DNA of 64,000 nt from Litchfieldella qijiaojingensis (GTDB lineage: Bacteria; Pseudomonadota; Gammaproteobacteria; Pseudomonadales; Halomonadaceae): contig NZ_BMXS01000008.1 in NCBI RefSeq assembly GCF_014651875.1, forward strand, positions 75,255 to 139,254, written 5' to 3'. The position numbers and the translations under genes are program-made. Positions within the stretch are counted from its first letter, which is position 1. Each line of letters starts with the position of its first letter. The notes below the pieces were generated by a model. It worked only from the letters and a program-made list of their open reading frames with translations, was not told where the DNA came from and searched no databases. This document shows positions 19,771 through 28,586 of this stretch, in pieces.

Positions 19771-20514
19771 TCATCGTGACGAACCGGCAAGGCAGTTCAG
19801 GTATGTTGCCGGCTGCCTTGGCCATTTCATAAGCTTCAACCCTGCCCATAAGCTTACCTGGTTGGCCGTGAGCACGCCCCTGCCTGCCTGACGATTCATC
19901 GTCTCGACCAATTCCAGGGTATTGATCGCCGTATCGGGAATAAGCAAAGGGTTACCCGAACTTCCATGTTCGGCACAGAAAGCACGTACCTCCTCTACTA
20001 TATCCAATTGATGAGAATCCGCGGCATAAGTGCAATCAAGCGCCTTGACATTCTCTACCAGCACATTACTTTCATACAAAAAACCGACCAGTTGCTTGGT
20101 CACATCTTCCGGATAGGGACTTAGTATATCCACGTGCCGATAGCCGAGCGCCGATAAGGCATCATGGAAGGCAAGCGCTGTGCTGGTGACCGGTACCCCA
20201 AGATCTTTTTCGAGCTCGTTGGCTTGGGCTTTGGCCCATTCCAACCCGCCAATGAAACTCCCACTGGTACACGCCCAGACCAGGGCTTGAGCACCATCCC
20301 TCACTAGCGGTTCAGCAACCCGTGATAGTCGATCCGTTGCGCCTAGAGCCAATAGAGCAGCTGGCTCATGATGGCCATCGCTCATGACTTTCCCAACTTC
20401 GATCAGGGGAAGATTGCCCTTTCGAAAGGCTGAACTCTCATCAAGCTCATACCACTCGTAATCGGGTGGTCCATCCTCGGGAAGAAGAATTCCCAAACAC
20501 CTCTTCATTGGCAT
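19771..20514 (-). CDS. Asp/Glu racemase-superfamily protein (maleate isomerase / arylmalonate decarboxylase-like)
   Basis: Protein of about 247 residues from the ATG at 20514, which has GGGGA 7 bases upstream; an ATG at 20532 is also possible. ALVWACTSGSF (about residues 78-88) matches the first active-site loop of maleate cis-trans isomerases and AMDases and carries its Cys. LSALGYRHVDILSPYPEDV is the family's middle signature. At the second active-site loop, where maleate isomerases have SCTN, this protein has PDTAINTLE, so the second Cys is missing and an Asp stands there. Base composition is more AT-rich than its neighbours, suggesting transfer. Substrate unknown. Confidence 0.65.
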   Translation of the reverse strand: MPMKRCLGILLPEDGPPDYEWYELDESSAFRKGNLPLIEVGKVMSDGHHEPAALLALGATDRLSRVAEPLVRDGAQALVWACTSGSFIGGLEWAKAQANELEKDLGVPVTSTALAFHDALSALGYRHVDILSPYPEDVTKQLVGFLYESNVLVENVKALDCTYAADSHQLDIVEEVRAFCAEHGSSGNPLLIPDTAINTLELVETMNRQAGRGVLTANQVSLWAGLKLMKWPRQPATYLNCLAGSSR

Positions 20515-20596
20515 ATCGCAATCCCCGATCATTTATCGATGTGTCCTTTGGGCAAGATCGCACCACCGTCATGGAGTACGAGCAATATCACGACAC

Positions 20597-21772
20597 TCAT
20601 GAGGTTTTCCCCAACGCATAGGGCGCACCATGCTCTTGCCACTGCGAGTCCGGGACGATCACGATCTTGCCCAGATAGTTGCTGCTGCGATTGACGAAGT
20701 AGGTCTCGGCTTCATGCAGGTCGGATAGCTTGAACGCTGCGTGCAATACCGGCTTCAGCTGACTGGAACGGATCCACTCCACCAGTTGCTCGGCCTCTTC
20801 GCGAGTGCCGTGTGAGACACCGAAGATCTGTACCTGGTACAAGTAGATTCGGGTCCACATGATCTCGCTGACATTGCCACCACTCGCCCCGGCAATGCTC
20901 AGACGCGGGTAGCTGGTGCGGCGCTTCATATCGAAGATCATGGTGTCGATGAAGCAGTTGGTCATCTCGCCGCCGACCAGGTCCATCACCGCATCGATGG
21001 GGTGATCCTGAGTCACTGCACGTACCTTGTCAGTGAAATTCTGCATGTTCGAGCGGTCCAGCACGGCCTCCGCGCCAAGCTTGAGCAGCGCATCAGACTT
21101 GTCCTGCTGGCTGAGGGCATAGGGAATCGCCCCCATGATGCGGCATAACTGAATCAGCGCCGTGCCCACTCCCCCGCTGGCGCCAGTGACCAGCACGCGT
21201 TCACCGGCTTTCACGCTGGCTGAATTCAGCATGTGCAGGGCCGTCTGGTAGGAGCACATGCCCATGGCGGCGAGCTGTGCATCGGCAAATTCGGGGTTTC
21301 CCACTGCATGAAACTGATCCGACGGCACGGCGATGTACTCGGCAAAGCCGCCGTCGGCGCCGTGCCCGTAGTAATCCGGGGTCAGATTGATGTCGCGGCG
21401 CTCATCAGCATAGAGATTGAAGTCCAGCAATCCACGCTGCCCGATACGCTCGGCGTCCACACCTTCACCGACGGCAACCACACGCCCGGCCACATCGGCA
21501 CCTTGGATGCGCGGGAAGGTCAAGGTTGGCGAGCCGCCGATCTGGAATGACGTCACATCGCCTTTATCCTCCGTGGGGTAAAGGCCCTCACGCGCCTTGC
21601 GGTCGGTATTGTTCTTCGCCGTCGCCGTGACCTTCACCAGTACCTCGCCTCTGGCGGGCTTGGGGGTGGGCACATCTTGGCGGTAGACCAGCTTGTCGAT
21701 GCCACCATGCCCGGTCAGCAGCATGGCCGCCATGGTGTCGGGTACGTTTTCCGAATGGGGATCAGGAGTCAC
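20597..21772 (-). CDS. Zinc-independent medium-chain dehydrogenase/reductase (quinone oxidoreductase-like)
   Basis: Protein of 391 residues in the MDR family. The GroES-like N-terminal domain carries GADVAGRVVAVGEGVD, and the Rossmann domain has VTGASGGVGTALIQL (about residues 218-232). The structural and catalytic zinc-ligand cysteines of alcohol dehydrogenases are absent. I place the start at the GTG 21772 because a perfect AGGAGG stands 6 bases upstream; an in-frame ATG follows 13 codons later. It would use NADPH to reduce an enone, quinone or aldehyde. Same strand and downstream of the methyltransferase gene, separated by a hairpin. Confidence 0.82.
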   Translation of the reverse strand: MTPDPHSENVPDTMAAMLLTGHGGIDKLVYRQDVPTPKPARGEVLVKVTATAKNNTDRKAREGLYPTEDKGDVTSFQIGGSPTLTFPRIQGADVAGRVVAVGEGVDAERIGQRGLLDFNLYADERRDINLTPDYYGHGADGGFAEYIAVPSDQFHAVGNPEFADAQLAAMGMCSYQTALHMLNSASVKAGERVLVTGASGGVGTALIQLCRIMGAIPYALSQQDKSDALLKLGAEAVLDRSNMQNFTDKVRAVTQDHPIDAVMDLVGGEMTNCFIDTMIFDMKRRTSYPRLSIAGASGGNVSEIMWTRIYLYQVQIFGVSHGTREEAEQLVEWIRSSQLKPVLHAAFKLSDLHEAETYFVNRSSNYLGKIVIVPDSQWQEHGAPYALGKTS

Positions 21773-21963
21773 GATAAGCCTCCTAATGTTGGCCGCCACC
21801 TCTAATCCCGACCATAGCAAACTATGGTACTGCCGCCCTAGTGTCCTGTTCCCCACTAGTATCCTGGACTTGAAGTTCGTTGATAGAACTGGCGATTGAG
21901 CGGCTTCGCCAGACCAAACACCGCGACGAGGCATAGCAGCGTCATGGCAGGAATGGGAACGAA

Positions 21964-21985
21964 GGAGGCGGGTGGCCCCGCCTCC
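21964..21985 (-). terminator. Hairpin after the methyltransferase gene
   Basis: Nine-base arms GGAGGCGGG and CCCGCCTCC with a 4-base loop, starting 7 bases past the methyltransferase stop. Only a weak T-rich tail (TTCGTTCCC on the minus strand) follows, so termination may be partial. Confidence 0.5.
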
Positions 21986-21992
21986 ACCGCCG

Positions 21993-23060
21993 TCACGCTG
22001 CCGTCTTCTCGGCCACGTAGACCTTGTTGAAGGGGTTGTCGAATGGGACAACCTCGACTCGAGCGAAGCCGGCCTTGTCGGCCATCTTGCGCACCCGCGA
22101 TTCCGGCAGGCCACAGGTGCCGAGCCCAACGCCCCGCATGCCCAGCGACGTCGTCATGCAATAGGTCACGCTCCAGGCGTAGAACATCGCGCCGATGGGA
22201 CCGATGTTGTCTTCCAGGTGGTCACCCACGCGGAACTCCAGCAACAGCCAGGCGCCGTCATCACGCAGGCTTCGGTAAATCGCCTCAAAAGCCTGTTGTG
22301 GATCCTTGAAGTCATGCACGGCGTCGAAGGTGAACGCGATGTCATAAGGCTCCGACAGGCCATCGTGGACGTCGCGCTTGCGGAAGTGAATGCGGTCAGC
22401 GACGCCAGCCCGTTCGGCCAGGCGTTTGGCACCCTCCAGGTTGGTGTCGGAAAGGTCGTAGCCAACGGCGGTCATGTTGGGGAAGGCCTGGGCAAGTTTG
22501 ACCAGGGCCTGACCCCGGCCACAGCCAATGTCGGCGACATGTGCACCATTCTCCAGCCGTGCTTTCAGACCGTTTGCCTTGGGTACCCATTCCTGCAACA
22601 GGAAGTTCTCGAACCAAGTGGCGGTGAACCGCTCCATGCCATCCCACCACTCTCGGCCATAGCTATCGATCGCCAATCCGCCACCATTGCGGAACTTCTC
22701 CATCAAACCAGGCAGGACTTGCCACAACGCCAGCATCTCCTGATACAGGCCGCCCAAGAAGACCGAACTGCGCCCGTCCACCAGCACCGGCGCATGTTCC
22801 GGGGGCAGGGTAAAGGTTTGACTGGCAGGATCGTAATCGACATAGCCGCCACAGGTCACCGCAGACAACCACTCGCGCACATAACGCTCCTGCAAGTGAG
22901 TCGCATCGGCGAGTTCCTGACTGGTCATCGACCGCTCGGCGAGCGCACGAAACAATCCGAGCCGGTCTCCCAGGTAGGTCATCAGCATCAGCATGCCGCC
23001 CTTGAGATCGCCCAGGGCATGGTCGACGAATTGTTCGTGCTTGTCTTGATTCAGGCTCAT
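21993..23060 (-). CDS. SAM-dependent methyltransferase with N-terminal winged helix
   Basis: Protein of 355 residues. The N-terminal part (about residues 10-90) reads as a winged-helix dimerisation domain like that of O-methyltransferases (SMTSQELADATHLQERYVREWL). The class I SAM-binding motif VADIGCGRGQALVKLAQAFP lies near residue 170, and AFTFDAVHDFKDP near 255 is motif IV/V. It resembles the two-domain family of the mycobacterial Rv2258c type. Divergent from a GlxA-type regulator across 125 bases. The small-molecule substrate is unknown. Confidence 0.8.
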   Translation of the reverse strand: MSLNQDKHEQFVDHALGDLKGGMLMLMTYLGDRLGLFRALAERSMTSQELADATHLQERYVREWLSAVTCGGYVDYDPASQTFTLPPEHAPVLVDGRSSVFLGGLYQEMLALWQVLPGLMEKFRNGGGLAIDSYGREWWDGMERFTATWFENFLLQEWVPKANGLKARLENGAHVADIGCGRGQALVKLAQAFPNMTAVGYDLSDTNLEGAKRLAERAGVADRIHFRKRDVHDGLSEPYDIAFTFDAVHDFKDPQQAFEAIYRSLRDDGAWLLLEFRVGDHLEDNIGPIGAMFYAWSVTYCMTTSLGMRGVGLGTCGLPESRVRKMADKAGFARVEVVPFDNPFNKVYVAEKTAA

Positions 23061-23146
23061 ATCGCGTCCTCCTCTGTCGACTGTTTCGGAGGGAGGTTGC
23101 CTCCAAGGTCAGGGTCGCGCCGGACAGGTCGGAATGTGAGAGGGGG

Positions 23147-23177
23147 AAGTGGCAGAACCGGTCCGTATCTGCCACTT
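23147..23177. promoter_or_regulatory. Perfect 10-base inverted repeat in the divergent promoter region
   Basis: AAGTGGCAGA (23147-23156) and TCTGCCACTT (23168-23177) are perfect inverted repeats separated by 11 bases. The centre-to-centre distance of 21 bases places both arms on one helix face. They lie between the divergent methyltransferase and GlxA/AraC-family genes, 8 bases before the regulator's ATG. This is a good candidate operator for that regulator. Confidence 0.55.
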
Positions 23178-23185
23178 TGCCAGGT

Positions 23186-24211
23186 ATGAGTGACATACCC
23201 TCTGCCAAGCATGTCAGCCTGGTGGCGACACCGGACATCATCGTCGGCACGCTGGCGGGACTGCATGATGTCTTCGACTGCTTCGGAGTCTTGGGATGGT
23301 TCGACGAGTCGCTCCGTCGGCATCCGCCGTTCACGGTCGATATCGTGGCCTCGGGCAACGGCCCCGTGTCCTTGAACGGTGGTCTGACGCTGCCACGGGT
23401 ACGGCCTCTCGATGACGTGGAACATACGGACATGGTCATCATGCCGTCGATAATGGTGGCGGACGGCAACTGGCAAACCGGCCGACATCCCGAACTCGTG
23501 GACTGGCTCATTGCGATGCACGAAGAGGGAGCGGAGCTGTGTTCGGCATGTTCCGGAACCCTGCTGATGGCAGAGACCGGCCTGCTCGACGGGCGCACGG
23601 CCACCATGCACTGGGCCTATGCCGATACTTTCCGACGCAATTTCCCCGCGGTCACCCTTCGCTTGGAAAAAGCGCTGATCATCGAGGGCGAACGGCATGA
23701 ACTGGTGATGTCCGGTGCATCCTCGTCGTGGCACGACCTAGCGCTTTATCTAATCGCCCGGCACCTGGGAACGGCGGCGGCTCAGGCCGTTGCCAAGTTC
23801 TTCGCCTTCGACCTGCATACCGACGGCATGGCGGCGTATGCCGTTTTCACCCCACCGTTCGATCACGGCGATGCAGTGATAGCGCGTGCCCAGCGCTGGA
23901 TCGCACAACACCTCGACTGCCACTCGCCAGTGGAGAAGATGGCTGAGTACTGTGAGACCTCAGAGCGTAGTTTCAAGCGGCGGTTCACGAAGGCAACTGG
24001 CTATACCCCGATTCAATACGTGCAAGCCCTGCGCCTGAACGAGGCGAAGCGCCTGCTCGAGCGTACCCCCCATCCCATCGACGAGATCGCCTGGGAAGTA
24101 GGCTACGAAGATCCAGCCTTCTTCCGGCGACTTTTCAAGCGCCAGGTAGGCATCACTCCCGGCGCACACCGACGAAAATTCAATGTGCCCGGCAGCGAGC
24201 AATCTCACTAG
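23186..24211 (+). CDS. GlxA-family transcriptional regulator (amidase-like domain plus AraC helix-turn-helix)
   Basis: Protein of 341 residues. The N-terminal DJ-1/PfpI-like domain (about residues 5-185) carries ELCSACSGTLLMAETGLLDGRTAT near residue 115, the elbow region of GATase-1-like sensors. The C-terminal AraC domain has two helix-turn-helix motifs: CETSERSFKRRFTKATG, then DEIAWEVGYEDPAFFRRLFKR ending in GITPGAHRR. Start chosen at ATG 23186; a TTG nine bases earlier is possible. A second palindrome GGTATG-N5-CATACC (23183-23199) overlaps this start. Probable regulator of the divergent methyltransferase and reductase genes. Confidence 0.88.
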   Translation: MSDIPSAKHVSLVATPDIIVGTLAGLHDVFDCFGVLGWFDESLRRHPPFTVDIVASGNGPVSLNGGLTLPRVRPLDDVEHTDMVIMPSIMVADGNWQTGRHPELVDWLIAMHEEGAELCSACSGTLLMAETGLLDGRTATMHWAYADTFRRNFPAVTLRLEKALIIEGERHELVMSGASSSWHDLALYLIARHLGTAAAQAVAKFFAFDLHTDGMAAYAVFTPPFDHGDAVIARAQRWIAQHLDCHSPVEKMAEYCETSERSFKRRFTKATGYTPIQYVQALRLNEAKRLLERTPHPIDEIAWEVGYEDPAFFRRLFKRQVGITPGAHRRKFNVPGSEQSH

Positions 24212-24314
24212 CCTGAAAACCAACGCTGGATCATCGTGTCATCATTCAAGCACTTGCCTTTCCATGAACTGATCAGGAGGTGAGGTGCCCACGATGTGGC
24301 ACTGGCTATTTGGC

Positions 24315-24836
24315 TTATTCCGCAGCCGACACCATTTCCCCTTCCAGGACGAAGTTGCGATCGGTCTTTGATGGGAATTCGAGATGAAGCTTGCCAGCCC
24401 CCTCGAGTCCCTCGAATTTTCCGGTGCCGCCAATCACTTCCCACAACCCATTGTTGATCAACATTGGGTTGCCATCCGGGCCTGGGGCGAATACGGCACG
24501 CAAAAGCCACTTCACATAGGCGATATCATCGCCTGAGGCGGTAAACACCAGATAACCGCTCGCATCACCGTCCATGCCGGGTACGACGTCATGCATGCCG
24601 TATTCCGTGACAGTCGTTTCCGCGAGCGGGCCACTTCCCGTCGCTTCGCCCTCACGCATGACCATCTGGACAAACCGACCGCTGCCATCGCCAAAATCAT
24701 GGCGTATCTCTTCTTTTGGCATTACCACGGCTTCAACCTTGACCGGCTCGGCAACCGCTGCGGAGACAGTTGCTCCAAAGCATGCCGCCAGAACAATGGT
24801 TTTCGTCAAACCCTGTGTCAAACTACAACGTTTCAT
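24315..24836 (-). CDS. Small secreted protein of unknown function
   Basis: Protein of 173 residues from ATG 24836 (GAGGG upstream), beginning with a clear Sec signal peptide (MKRCSLTQGLTKTIVLAACF..., cleavage after VSAAVA). The mature part is acidic and beta-rich with repeated Gly-containing turns such as FGDGSGRFVQMVMREGEATG and NNGLWEVIGGTGKFEGLEGAG. The last pattern resembles the barrel of dirigent/allene-oxide-cyclase-like exported proteins, but I do not recognise it firmly. Probably periplasmic. The 500-base region upstream is AT-rich and holds an inserted repeat. Confidence 0.6.
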   Translation of the reverse strand: MKRCSLTQGLTKTIVLAACFGATVSAAVAEPVKVEAVVMPKEEIRHDFGDGSGRFVQMVMREGEATGSGPLAETTVTEYGMHDVVPGMDGDASGYLVFTASGDDIAYVKWLLRAVFAPGPDGNPMLINNGLWEVIGGTGKFEGLEGAGKLHLEFPSKTDRNFVLEGEMVSAAE

Positions 24837-25138
24837 GGTTCTGCCCTCTTTTTTTAAGACACGCCGACGTAAACCGCCTAACAGTATGTTAGACAGGTTC
24901 TGACAACATAGAACCAAATAAGATATTCACAGAATAACAAAAAAATCACAACAGACTGATTTACATATTATTTATCGAAAAACCACACACCACATCAATG
25001 ACTTATTTAAGCAATCTTTATTCTTCTTTACCACATATCGGCCCAATAAAGCCTGAGGAAAATCAATCTTCACCATTCGATCGACAAGCCCCCTTGTCCC
25101 CTCTTTTTTCCTATACGAGTCACATCATATTGACATAA

Positions 25139-25279
25139 GGAAACACTGATTTATTGCTGCGCTCGATATCTTGACTGCCGGCGGTGCTCAGAATCCTCAT
25201 TTAACACCGCGTAAACTCCGGATCTTGCGCTCCGGCGGCAGCCAACCTCTCATCGCTCGCGACATAAATCAGCGTTTCC
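25139..25279. mobile_element. MITE-like non-autonomous element (141 bp)
   Basis: The ends are 16-base inverted repeats with one mismatch: GGAAACACTGATTTAT at 25139-25154 and ATAAATCAGCGTTTCC at 25264-25279. A 4-base direct repeat ATAA flanks the element on both sides (25135-25138 and 25280-25283), as expected of a target duplication. The inside has no open frame and carries a second, weaker inverted pair (TGCCGGCGG and CTCCGGCGGCA). The termini look like those of IS5-group elements, so mobilisation in trans by an IS5-like transposase is likely. The rest of the 24918-25423 gap holds AT-rich DNA without a gene. Confidence 0.65.
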
Positions 25280-25423
25280 ATAAAGATGCACTCCCGCTAC
25301 AAACGTGAAAAAAGAGCCCCCGCCTTTCAAACCGGAAAACGATCCAGGCTTATTTCTTTCAACACTCTGTGAAAAAAGCCGGTCATGACAAAGCACTCGC
25401 GATACTATTGGCAGCGATGACCG

Positions 25424-26551
25424 CTACACGGATGTCGCTGCATTGGCCTGATGAACACAGCGCTCGATGTCCTGGGTGGTAGGCACATACTCTTCCCGTA
25501 CCATCAGGATCAGCGCGCTGGCGTTGAACCGATGGTCATGGGCCGGGTGACAGATTACCTGCCCGTCTTCATCTGCCACATAAGCCATGAGAGTGCCCAT
25601 GCCAGCCGCCATGAGCCTGCAGGTCACATCGGACCATATGGCACCCTCCAATTTCACGGGATAGCGCATGGCATGGTCGTCGCAGTGGGTGAACAGATTT
25701 TCCAGAATCTTTTCCGCTCCCGGCGCCACCAAGGAGCGAACCAGCATTTCCGGATAGGCACGGATAGGACGCAGGCTGGTGCTGGCACCGGCCTGCTCGA
25801 ACCGGTTGCGACTGTCCTCATGGACGCACTCGGCGACGGTGTAAGGCATGGCCCCATGGCACAAGTCTCGCAGTTGCGTCAGCACATCCAGCGTGATGCT
25901 ATCGGATATCCGGCTATACTCGTCCCGAGCCAGAACGATGATCGCCCTGGCATGCTCCGGCATGACAGCCTTGAGCGCTTGCGGGTCGGAGGGTTCGCCA
26001 TGGTAATGGACCACGCCCATTTCGCGTAGATTCTCGGGTAGCCCCTCCGGAAACGCATCGGTCAGGATTTGCACCGGCGTGTCTTCGAGCTGCTCGGTGG
26101 CACGCAGTTGCGTCACCAGCCGTTCGAAGTAGACAGCAGGGTTGTTGTTGGGACTGTTGACGATCAGTACATGACCTTTCATCTGCCACCTCCAGCGGCC
26201 CTTGATCATGGATTCTTTGCGTTTGAGGCGGTAGTCGATGTAGTCGCTGGCCAACTGGGCCAGCAGGGTAATACCGACAACGTAGAGCAACGCCACCGTA
26301 GCGGCACGGCCAAGCGGCGTGACCGCCGAATGATCGCCGTAGCCAACCGTGGTCATGGTGGTTAGCGTAAGCCAAAGTGCGTCCCCCCAGCCCATGGCTT
26401 CGAGGGTCACCATCGCGAGGGTATGCAGGACGATGAGCACCAGCAGCCAATAAAAGGCGCGGCGTAGACGCGCACGCATGTTGATATCCAGCCGCTGTGA
26501 GATCTGTTTGCGGGATTGGCGGCGGCGCAGTACACGAAGTAGAAGCATCAC
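25424..26551 (-). CDS. Two-transmembrane potassium channel with RCK-type cytoplasmic domain
   Basis: Protein of 375 residues. A first membrane helix (about residues 33-52), a pore loop with selectivity filter TTVGYGD (residues 67-73) and a second helix (about 86-105) form an ion-channel pore. The remainder is a cytoplasmic Rossmann-like TrkA-N/RCK region (KGHVLIVNSPNNN near residue 128, and HARAIIVLARDEYS near 203) followed by a second lobe. Inner-membrane K+ channel probably gated by a ligand or ion. Divergent from the amphi-Trp gene. ATG codons at 26551 and 26548 are both possible starts. Confidence 0.88.
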   Translation of the reverse strand: MMLLLRVLRRRQSRKQISQRLDINMRARLRRAFYWLLVLIVLHTLAMVTLEAMGWGDALWLTLTTMTTVGYGDHSAVTPLGRAATVALLYVVGITLLAQLASDYIDYRLKRKESMIKGRWRWQMKGHVLIVNSPNNNPAVYFERLVTQLRATEQLEDTPVQILTDAFPEGLPENLREMGVVHYHGEPSDPQALKAVMPEHARAIIVLARDEYSRISDSITLDVLTQLRDLCHGAMPYTVAECVHEDSRNRFEQAGASTSLRPIRAYPEMLVRSLVAPGAEKILENLFTHCDDHAMRYPVKLEGAIWSDVTCRLMAAGMGTLMAYVADEDGQVICHPAHDHRFNASALILMVREEYVPTTQDIERCVHQANAATSV

Positions 26552-26760
26552 GAACGCACCCTGAAGGATGCTAAAACTCCCATCGAATGAACAGGCAATT
26601 GGGCAGGAATGCTACTCCACCTGGTTGTCGGACGCCAATATGGGACAGTCATGGCGCGCCACAACCTGCCGGCCTCACATAGGATTTGCTTCCGCTACAC
26701 TGGAAACCACCATAGCGGGCTGCGTTTCATCTCAACACCTGGAATCAAGGAGAGAACATC

Positions 26761-26985
26761 ATGGCAACCAAGCAAGAGCGAGACATCGAGAAGGGATACC
26801 CGAAAGCTGACTTCGTGGCAAAGCTCAGACGCCTGGCGGACGCTATCGAGGAAGGGAAGCGCTTCGAGATACAGATTGCCGGTGAACGTATCTATATCCC
26901 TGTCCGTGCTGAATTCACCGTCGAACACGAACGGTCCGACGATGAAGAGGAGATAGAGTTTCAGATCAAGTGGAGAAGAAAGTAA
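26761..26985 (+). CDS. amphi-Trp domain protein
   Basis: Small 74-residue charged protein with the amphi-Trp pattern: KADFVAKLRRLADAIEEGKRF followed by beta strands and a C-terminal IEFQIKWRRK that contains the family's Trp. Such proteins are found in haloarchaea and halophilic bacteria; the function is not established. The start has a strong AAGGAG site 8 bases upstream. It stands alone between the potassium channel (divergent) and a CBS protein (convergent). Confidence 0.8.
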   Translation: MATKQERDIEKGYPKADFVAKLRRLADAIEEGKRFEIQIAGERIYIPVRAEFTVEHERSDDEEEIEFQIKWRRK

Positions 26986-27020
26986 GCGGCGAATGAACCG
27001 CTTACCAAGAGAGAACATCG

Positions 27021-27626
27021 TTATAGTTCGCGCCCCAGTATCACACGGCAAATATCGATGAAGTTGCGTGCCTCGGGAAGCTGCTGTCTCAGGTCCATCG
27101 ACAAGGCGCGGCCTACGTCGGAAGCCGAGACTACCCCTCGAATATGCTTCTGTTGATGTTGATCGTGATCCGTTATCAATAGGTGCTGATCACCAAACGC
27201 CATGAGGGCTTCGACCAAATCACCGACAGTCAGAACATCCAAGTACGAGAGCGACAACGTGCGCAGGTCTCGGTATGGCGTCAGCACCATGCCAACAGTG
27301 ACCTCCTGGCGAGGAATGTCGAAGCGCTGCATGGCCTGCGTGATACGACGCCCGCCGAGTAGCTCCCGGGCATTGATAATACCGCTGCAAAGCCCTGCTG
27401 CATCCACGACCAGCAATAACCTCACGCCGTTACATTGCATGATTGCCCGTGCCACGGAGGTAGGTGTTTCCTCCGTTACGGTCTGTGCGCGGACCACCGT
27501 GAAATCGGTCAACAGGGCCCGAGCAGGGCTGTCCATGTCAAGTGCAGGAATCCCAGAGGGAGTACTGATGGGGAGACTCTGCTGCTGGGATTCAAGCGAC
27601 AGGGGTCTGTGTACCGTAGTCGGCAT
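27021..27626 (-). CDS. CBS-domain protein
   Basis: Protein of about 201 residues from ATG 27626 (GAGG 6 bases upstream); an in-frame ATG at 27698 would add 24 residues. It contains a CBS pair: the first from about residue 38 (VVRAQTVTEETPTSVARAIM, with LLLVVDAAGLCSGIINARELL) and the second from about residue 112 (VGDLVEALMAFGDQHLLITD, then IRGVVSASDVGRAL). CBS pairs bind adenosyl nucleotides. There is no attached effector domain, so it is a stand-alone sensor of unknown partner. Confidence 0.82.
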   Translation of the reverse strand: MPTTVHRPLSLESQQQSLPISTPSGIPALDMDSPARALLTDFTVVRAQTVTEETPTSVARAIMQCNGVRLLLVVDAAGLCSGIINARELLGGRRITQAMQRFDIPRQEVTVGMVLTPYRDLRTLSLSYLDVLTVGDLVEALMAFGDQHLLITDHDQHQQKHIRGVVSASDVGRALSMDLRQQLPEARNFIDICRVILGREL

Positions 27627-27794
27627 GGCATACCTCACTGATCCTGAGTCCGGCCGAAGGATTTCCGCCGGCTTGTGAATGAGTCCCATGAGTGCCATGC
27701 CTACCTTAAGAGAGCCTTAAGGGAGCGTTTCCGCTGTGGTGCAGCGATAGAATATTTCCGACAATATGCGGGAGCAGCCAGTGGGATAGCGGCG

Positions 27795-28409
27795 TCAGCG
27801 CTCTTCCACGCTCTCGTCAGGTTTATAGAAGAGGAACTCGCCTGCCTCGGCTGTCTTGAGGTATTCCGCCGCCCAGTCGGGGGTGACGTCGCGATGATGG
27901 AAATACAATGCGCCATCGGTGCGGTCCGTCAGTTGCCCGTTGAGCGCTTTCCGTGCAATCTCCTTGGCAATCACGTAGGACTCCTCTTCCTCTGCGATAT
28001 CCGGACGGCCATCGCACCACCACGAGAACTGGCACGTCCCCTCCTCGGAGCCCTGCATGACAACGCCACAAACCGTATCTGGAAATATCTCGTTACCTAG
28101 TCGGTTCATGACGACATTGGCAACGGCTTCCATATCGGCAACCTCCTCCCCCCTGGCTTCCCAATAGATGGTGCGTGCCAAACAGGTGATCGCATTGTCC
28201 AATGGCGCTTCACCCTGCGGATCGACCGCCTGCGCTTCAGGCCCTGTGATGATCTCGGCGGGAGTCGGTGCCGCATCGTCCACGACGTTCTGCTCCAACT
28301 CCTCCGCCTTGCTCTCCGCGGCTTCCGCCTGCTGCTCCTGCTCAGCCGCCACCGTCTGGTTTAGGACAAGGATTGTCGCGAGGCAGAACGCTATCCAAAA
28401 CTGGCGCAT
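27795..28409 (-). CDS. Exported cell-wall hydrolase (SleB/CwlJ family)
   Basis: Protein of 204 residues from ATG 28409 (AGAGG 7 bases upstream). The signal peptide MRQFWIAFCLATILVLNQTVA is followed by an acidic, Gln/Glu-rich linker (about residues 22-65), then a Hydrolase_2 domain. It contains LARTIYWEARGEEVADMEAVANVV, split here by a likely catalytic Glu in YWEARGE near residue 80, and the later CQFSWWCDG motif. It would cleave peptidoglycan in the periplasm. The two Cys in this domain (TVCGVV and GTCQFSWWC) may form a disulphide. Confidence 0.85.
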   Translation of the reverse strand: MRQFWIAFCLATILVLNQTVAAEQEQQAEAAESKAEELEQNVVDDAAPTPAEIITGPEAQAVDPQGEAPLDNAITCLARTIYWEARGEEVADMEAVANVVMNRLGNEIFPDTVCGVVMQGSEEGTCQFSWWCDGRPDIAEEEESYVIAKEIARKALNGQLTDRTDGALYFHHRDVTPDWAAEYLKTAEAGEFLFYKPDESVEER

Positions 28410-28586
28410 GGTCAAGCCTCTGGATGAACAAACCTGCCCGCGCCAGTGTGATACGTTCGACGAATCCTTCCCGTCATATACGAGAAAGCGGTCTGAGCAC
28501 CTGCTTGGGCGACAGCCATCAACATGCTTGATCAGTATGGACGGAGTTGCCTTCGTCCACACTGGTTGGCACAAGGGCCCAAGCCA

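Noticed and set aside
21856-21960. Sequence reading FVPIPAMTLLCLVAVFGL, similar to a VPxxP-type C-terminal sorting tail
   Set aside because: It follows a terminator hairpin, continues out of frame from the methyltransferase and has no ectodomain before it. Most likely chance, at best a relic.
21972-23189. A 405-codon open frame on the plus strand
   Set aside because: Antisense to the methyltransferase gene, whose SAM motif is clear; no ribosome site and no domain.
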